Shown here: positions 45,253-45,808 of the stretch, piece after piece | How positions within the stretch are numbered: the first letter of the stretch is position 1 | Layout of the letters: every line of letters begins with the position of its first letter | From: Candidatus Paceibacter sp. | Lineage (GTDB): Bacteria; Patescibacteriota; Patescibacteriia; SG8-24; DYFX01 | Direction: 5' to 3' | Assembly: GCA_020724945.1 (NCBI GenBank) | Contig: DYFX01000002.1 | Coordinates: 1 to 45,808 of the forward strand | DNA: 45,808 nucleotides | Notes under the pieces: generated by a model | Told to the model about the DNA's origin: nothing | Database searches by the model: none | The model's input: the letters and a program-made list of their open reading frames with translations, nothing else | Translations under genes and position numbers: made by a program

Positions 45253-45808
45253 ATGACGCTCTTCTTCCTCGCCATCGCCGCCGGCTTCCTGACGATCCTC
45301 GCGCCGTGCATCCTGCCGGTGCTCCCCTTCCTGCTGGGCACCTCGGGCGGCCGCTCGAAATGGCGCCCGGTCGCCATCATCGCCGGTTTCATCGGGGCCT
45401 TCACGATCATCGGCGCCGCGCTGGCCACGGCCGGGACCTTCCTAGGGATCTCCAACGACTCCTTGAGGATCCTCGCCGGCGTCCTGCTGCTCCTCTTCGG
45501 CGCCGCGCTCTTCTTCGAAAGCGCGTATGAGCGCTTCGCCGCGCGCATCCAGCCGTTCCTCGCGAAACTCGGCGCCGGCGTGGCGTCCGGATCGTCGACC
45601 CGTACCGATGCGCTCTCCGGCGTCACGGTCGGCCTCTCGCTCGGTCTCGTCTGGTCGCCGTGCGCAGGCCCCATCCTCGGCACCATCCTGACCCTCGCGG
45701 CCCGCACGAGCGACTACTTCACGACGGCGCTCCTCTTCTTCGCCTACGCGCTGGGCGCCGGCATCCCGATGCTCGGCATCGCCTACGGCAGCCACCGCCT
45801 GCAGGAGC
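45253..45808 (+). CDS. Cytochrome c biogenesis / thiol transport protein CcdA-like (3'-truncated by window edge)
   Basis: 185 residues visible. FLAIAAGFLTILAPCILPVLPFLLG and LGLVWSPCAGPILGTIL contain the two membrane cysteines, each next to Pro, that pass reducing power across the membrane in CcdA/DsbD proteins. At least five membrane helices are evident. It follows the thioredoxin-like lipoprotein gene by one base, as expected for an electron donor and acceptor pair. The 3' end lies outside the window. Confidence 0.9.
   Translation, partial: MTLFFLAIAAGFLTILAPCILPVLPFLLGTSGGRSKWRPVAIIAGFIGAFTIIGAALATAGTFLGISNDSLRILAGVLLLLFGAALFFESAYERFAARIQPFLAKLGAGVASGSSTRTDALSGVTVGLSLGLVWSPCAGPILGTILTLAARTSDYFTTALLFFAYALGAGIPMLGIAYGSHRLQE

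Noticed and set aside
1..45808. CRISPR array, rRNA genes or prophage structural genes
   Set aside because: No regularly spaced repeats, rRNA-like sequence or capsid, portal and tail motifs were seen.

Overview
The window is GC-rich bacterial chromosome (about 65% GC by eye) with one clearly AT-richer insert (about 10.2-17.1 kb). It uses the standard bacterial code: many genes end in TGA, which excludes recoded Gracilibacteria/Absconditabacteria. A secreted protein opens with a small domain (AVYYYATDGKRYVFPNE...GGNVTYRPGYK) that I associate with Candidate Phyla Radiation (Patescibacteria) surface proteins. This, with many small intergenic regions, leaderless promoters and short hypothetical proteins, suggests a high-GC patescibacterium or a close relative. 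That assignment is inference.

Layout. (1) 1-2.3 kb: tsaD (partial), an ECF-type sigma factor and a metzincin-like lipoprotein. (2) 2.3-17.1 kb: a tRNA-Glu locus carrying two tandem insertions. The last 23 bases of the tRNA gene (2562-2584) are repeated exactly at 10209-10231, and a 9-base remnant followed by a terminator lies at 17096-17138. Element A (2585-10208) carries a five-gene heavy-metal efflux operon (small secreted protein, lipoprotein, RND adaptor, RND pump, membrane protein) and has near-perfect inverted repeats near its ends. Element B (10209-17104) carries a large serine recombinase whose C-terminus is encoded by the att repeat, a G-quadruplex-prone stretch, a roughly 200-nt very highly structured non-coding region, a small membrane protein and a 1366-residue STAND/NACHT-like NTPase of probable defence function. 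(3) 17.1-18.8 kb: a candidate small RNA, two small proteins and a membrane protein. (4) 18.8-24.8 kb, minus strand: a large secreted carbohydrate-active protein, a GT4 glycosyltransferase, an ABC-F ATPase and a cold-shock protein. (5) 24.9-31.5 kb: M29-like aminopeptidase, C39-like peptidase, CoA-binding protein, a PAS-only sensor, a Kef-type antiporter and an NRDE protein. (6) 31.5-35.5 kb, minus: helical lipoprotein, GT2, FAD reductase with a three-cysteine ferredoxin, and a small membrane protein. (7) 35.5-41.2 kb, minus: a MacAB-like export operon whose ATPase carries an N-terminal YHS domain, headed by a LysM protein. (8) 41.2-45.8 kb, plus: an M15/DUF5715-like peptidase, a dCache-PAS histidine kinase, an autoregulated XRE regulator with a membrane partner, and a thioredoxin-like lipoprotein with CcdA (partial).

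A recurring feature is a -10 box (TATACT, TATGAT, TATAAT) ending 6-9 nt before the ATG, implying leaderless mRNAs for many genes on both strands, including the NTPase in element B. The most unusual locus is 12276-12478: six or more hairpins, two with GAAA tetraloops, and a duplicated 11-base segment able to form two mutually exclusive helices, the second covering the start region of the small membrane protein that precedes the NTPase.
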